Assembly (NCBI GenBank): GCA_964019335.1
Contig: OZ025671.1
Coordinates: 1-64,000, forward strand
DNA: 64,000 bases
Reading direction: 5' to 3'
Source: Diplonema japonicum
Lineage: Eukaryota > Euglenozoa > Diplonemea > Diplonemida > Diplonemidae
The notes under the pieces are model-generated. The model was not told the origin of the DNA. It searched no databases and saw nothing but the letters and a program-made list of their open reading frames with translations. This document shows, one piece after another, positions 61,101 through 64,000 of this stretch. Made by a program: the position numbers and the translations under genes. The number at the start of each line of letters is the position of its first letter. Position 1 is the first letter of the stretch.

Positions 61101-64000
61101 TGCAAGGCGGTGCTTCCATCAATCACAACGCAGCACTTGGCACCAATGGCCAACAAAGAAAATGATGCTTGCAACACGACCGAGACGTTAGTATGACGAG
61201 CCAGAATGTGCAGTGCAGCAGTGGAACCTTGCGCCGCTGCAGTAGTCATCTTGGGGTGGTTGACGAGCAAATTGAAGCATTCCAGAGCCTTGGCAGTGAC
61301 CACCTTCGGCGAATCGAGTTCCACACGTTTATCTTTTTTGCTTCTCCCGGATTTACTTTTCTTCTTAAGATCTTCCTCAGTTGGCTTTACTTGTTCGGTG
61401 TTCATATTTTGTTCCTTCACTTCGCGTTCCTGTAGGGCTGCTAACACGTCGAGCAACCATTGGGCTGCCTTCGCCACTGTGCTTACCCTGTCTACGGTAG
61501 CATCGATAATGTTAGCTGCGAGCTTCTCTGAGTTGGTGCACAGCAAAGCCTTCACAAGGCTGCGTTCTACCTTCGGTTCAGATAAAGCGATGTGCAGAGG
61601 TGACACATGAGCAGTTGGTTGGATGTTCTGGTGCTGAAGTAACTTCGTTGCTATCGCGCCCTTGTACTTGCTGTTCAGCTTTGACAAGATGAGCGCATGC
61701 AAGGGCGTGTTCCCGTTGGGGTCCAGTCCATTGGGATTGATGCCGGGTATAGAGAGCAGCCAGGTTACACACTGCATGAAGCCCCTCTTGCAGGCGTGAT
61801 GCAGAATGGAATCGGTTCTCATTTGTGCTAAAGAGTGAGGATCACTCAGCAGCCCTAAGCACTTGCTCGCCGTCTCGTCTGTCACATAATGTGACGTGAT
61901 CATCAGGTGCGCAGCACTTGAGCCTTTAGCACGGGCAAGGGGGTTACTTCCCCGTTTCAGTAGTATTTGTGCCGCAACAAAGGCACCATTTGCCATGGCC
62001 TTCAAGAACGGCGTGCGTCCCTTCTCATCTTCCATCTCTATGACAGCCTCTAAGTACCCAACGTCTGCCAGGGCAGCTATTGTCGGGCCGGGTCCAAACA
62101 ATAGTTTTGCTTCTGTGCTTAGAATTCCAGCACACGCCGCCTTGTGGCAAAGCGACTCCTTTAACTCTTCACCACCCATTCGCTCTCCACTAGGTATCGT
62201 GATCAAACCGCACCTTTGCATCGGGTAAAGAACCTTAGCGATCCCCTTGCTGCAACATATATCAGCTATTTGCTCCTTCCCTTCTAGGTCCTTAACTGTT
62301 CCAGTGGATATCAAGCTTACAGCAGCAGCAGTCGCCTCGGCGGGGAAGTCGTCAACCTTTCGCAATACTAGCTGGATCGGCGGAGTGGTGTTAAAAGGCG
62401 TTGTTAGCGATGCATTCAGCTTCACTGACGCCTTGCACATCAGGTCGAGGGTCTTCCACATTTTGTTTGCTATCACCTCTTGCAGTGGTGTGCCACATTC
62501 ATTTGCGCTAATGACGTTGACATTCACACCAGCCGAGATCAATGCCTCGCACACACCTACCTTCTTTTCGACACTGGAGACGGTGGATACTAACGCAAGC
62601 TGAAGGAGATTCTTCCCACCAGGAAGTACTGCTTGAATGATCGAGCGCTGCAGCGTGATCAATGTTGTGAGGTGCGTACGGAAGCCGTAGGTTATGCAAC
62701 TTTGAACCAAGTGCATCAGCATCGCGGGGCTAAGGTCGTTACTGAAGCAAGGAAGGAGCAGAGTGAGGATGCTGTCTTTCTCATGGTAGTCGCCCTTGGA
62801 ATGTAACGCCAGCGACAACGGGTGTTCAACGACAGAAAGCGACCTGTCCCATGTCCATGACGGCGACTTGGTCCTTATGAAGTTGTCCACAAGAACCGGT
62901 CGGCACTGGTCGCAGAGGACCTGAAGGATGGTCCTGTACCCTGTGGGCGACTCCGGTACCACGATCAGAGCATCGGGATCGGGGCTCCTCAAGAGGAGCA
63001 ACATGAATATGTCTAGCACAGTGCTCTTACGTGTAATATCAGAAAGACGCTGCTGGAAGTCTGGCGTATCATAAGGGGGCACTCTCAGCAAGGCAGAGAG
63101 AGGGGTATAGTCAGAAAAGACACTCAGGTCGCTAAACTCACCCTCTTTTAGCAAAACATCAACAACACTCGTGTAGCATCGGCATGCCGCAATATGGATG
63201 GGGCTGCTGTACGGACGGTCCCGCATTGACCTCAGGTTGCACTTTTTCGTTTGTAAAATTGCTAATGCCATCTGTACACTCTTGTCGTCAGTGCTGTCGT
63301 ACAGCAGAGCTGTCAGCAGGGGTGTGTTTCCCGTATCCCCTTCGCAATGCAACCACGAGTCGTCTGCAGTATTCAGAAACTTGTTGCAAATCCTTGAAAC
63401 AACCCCAGTCATCCCATGTTCCACCGCAAGGCAGAGAAACGAAGGAGCTAAGAGTCCCACTCCCTCAGAATCGGCTTGAATTGCATCAAGTAGCTGCAAT
63501 ATGACCGCTTCATTCCTGTTGTACGACATCAGTGAGTAGTGCAGTGGAGAAAAGCCTGCTCTATCAGATGTGATCACAAAACCTGCTTCCAGAAAAAGGG
63601 AGATTGCACCATTCAGGCACCTATGAGACCTGCACCCCGCTGCGTAATGTAAAGGTGTCTTCCCTTCTGCATCGGCGGTGTCGCAATCAGCATCTTCACA
63701 ATGCGTAAGTATTGTAGTCAGGATGCTCAGCAGCACCGTTTCTTCTTCGGTAGTGTTACGCATCAGATAGTGCAGGCAGTTCTCGTTCTTCTCGTCCAGT
63801 ATATCAGGGCTTGCTCCTGCACACAAAATAACTTGGACTGTCACCTTGTCGGCCTTAGCGCATGCAGCCTGCAGGACTGTGCAGCCAGAAGCGCCCACTA
63901 GATCAAGACACCCACAAGCCGCGTCTGCTAGGATCTCTGCTGTTGCAGACCTTAAATCGTTTTCATAGTGATGGTTAATGACAGAGAGTAACGGAGAGCA
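58137..64000 (-). CDS. Very large ankyrin-repeat protein, 5' end outside window
   Basis: Exons within the window: 64000-60902 (open to the edge, no ATG needed inside), 60868-60709, 60677-60602, 60567-58137; introns of 33, 31 and 34 nt. At least 1921 residues. Many ankyrin-type units are visible, for example GKTPLHYAAGCRSHRCLNGA, RAGFSPLHYSLMS, GNTPLHALILSK, GRTVLHCILCND, YETPLHALLKSD and MTPLMLAARNSDLEICCELL, separated by less regular stretches. A Lys/Ser-rich basic insert (KKKSGRSKKDKR) interrupts the array near 61340. The last about 100 residues after the final unit are Pro/Thr-rich and basic, without repeats. No catalytic domain or membrane segment is seen. It is likely a scaffold. Exon phases agree, and the stop TAA is at 58139-58137. 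Confidence 0.85.

Overview
The window looks like nuclear DNA of a euglenozoan, most likely a diplonemid. A 38-nt sequence ending in CAGTTTCTGTACTTTATTG, the 3' half of euglenozoan spliced leaders (SL), occurs six times. Its 5' half (ACCAACGATTCTAAAGC) resembles the Diplonema SL as I remember it and not the trypanosomatid AACTAACGCTA type. Every host gene I can support lies on the minus strand. Several genes have very short cis-introns, mostly 31-43 nt, with GTATG donors.

1-39116 is a head-to-tail array of a large non-LTR retrotransposon with a repeat unit of 10,659 bp. Copy I is cut by the left window edge, copies II and III are intact, and copy IV is broken by two deletions. Each unit reads, on the minus strand: SL (38 nt), 5'UTR of about 141 nt, one 2990-codon ORF, a 1.5-kb 3'UTR, then a terminal hairpin and A-tract that touch the SL of the next copy. 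The ORF combines an AlkB-type 2-oxoglutarate/Fe(II) dioxygenase domain, zinc fingers, an OTU-type cysteine protease domain, a reverse transcriptase, a CCHC plus PD-(D/E)XK restriction-like endonuclease (RLE), and an acidic C-terminal extension of about 970 residues carrying a triplicated RKRVPS motif.

39117-41884 is a shorter relative with its own SL start and A-rich end. It keeps only the AlkB half of the ORF. 41885-45983 holds remnants: the 3' tail of a related element, simple repeats, a ubiquitin-like/leucine-rich-repeat gene, two decayed pieces of a different retrotransposon, and a very short SL-headed insertion.

46163-64000 is host sequence with closely packed minus-strand genes: a PH-domain protein, a secreted phosphatase-like protein, a gamma-glutamylcyclotransferase-like protein, two unknown proteins, an alpha/beta hydrolase, TRM1 (5 exons), an 898-residue single-pass membrane protein (12 exons), a small ankyrin protein and a very large ankyrin protein that runs off the right edge. 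The one-directional arrangement and the SL fit polycistronic transcription with trans-splicing.

The most interesting system is the retrotransposon family. The SL is identical in all six places while the sequence just after it has diverged, as expected if each element RNA receives a fresh SL by trans-splicing and is then copied to its very 5' end. Tail-to-SL junctions suggest that new copies land at the SL of older copies and so build arrays. The encoded AlkB domain, with all catalytic residues kept even in the short relative, may remove RT-blocking RNA methylation. The last two points are inference.
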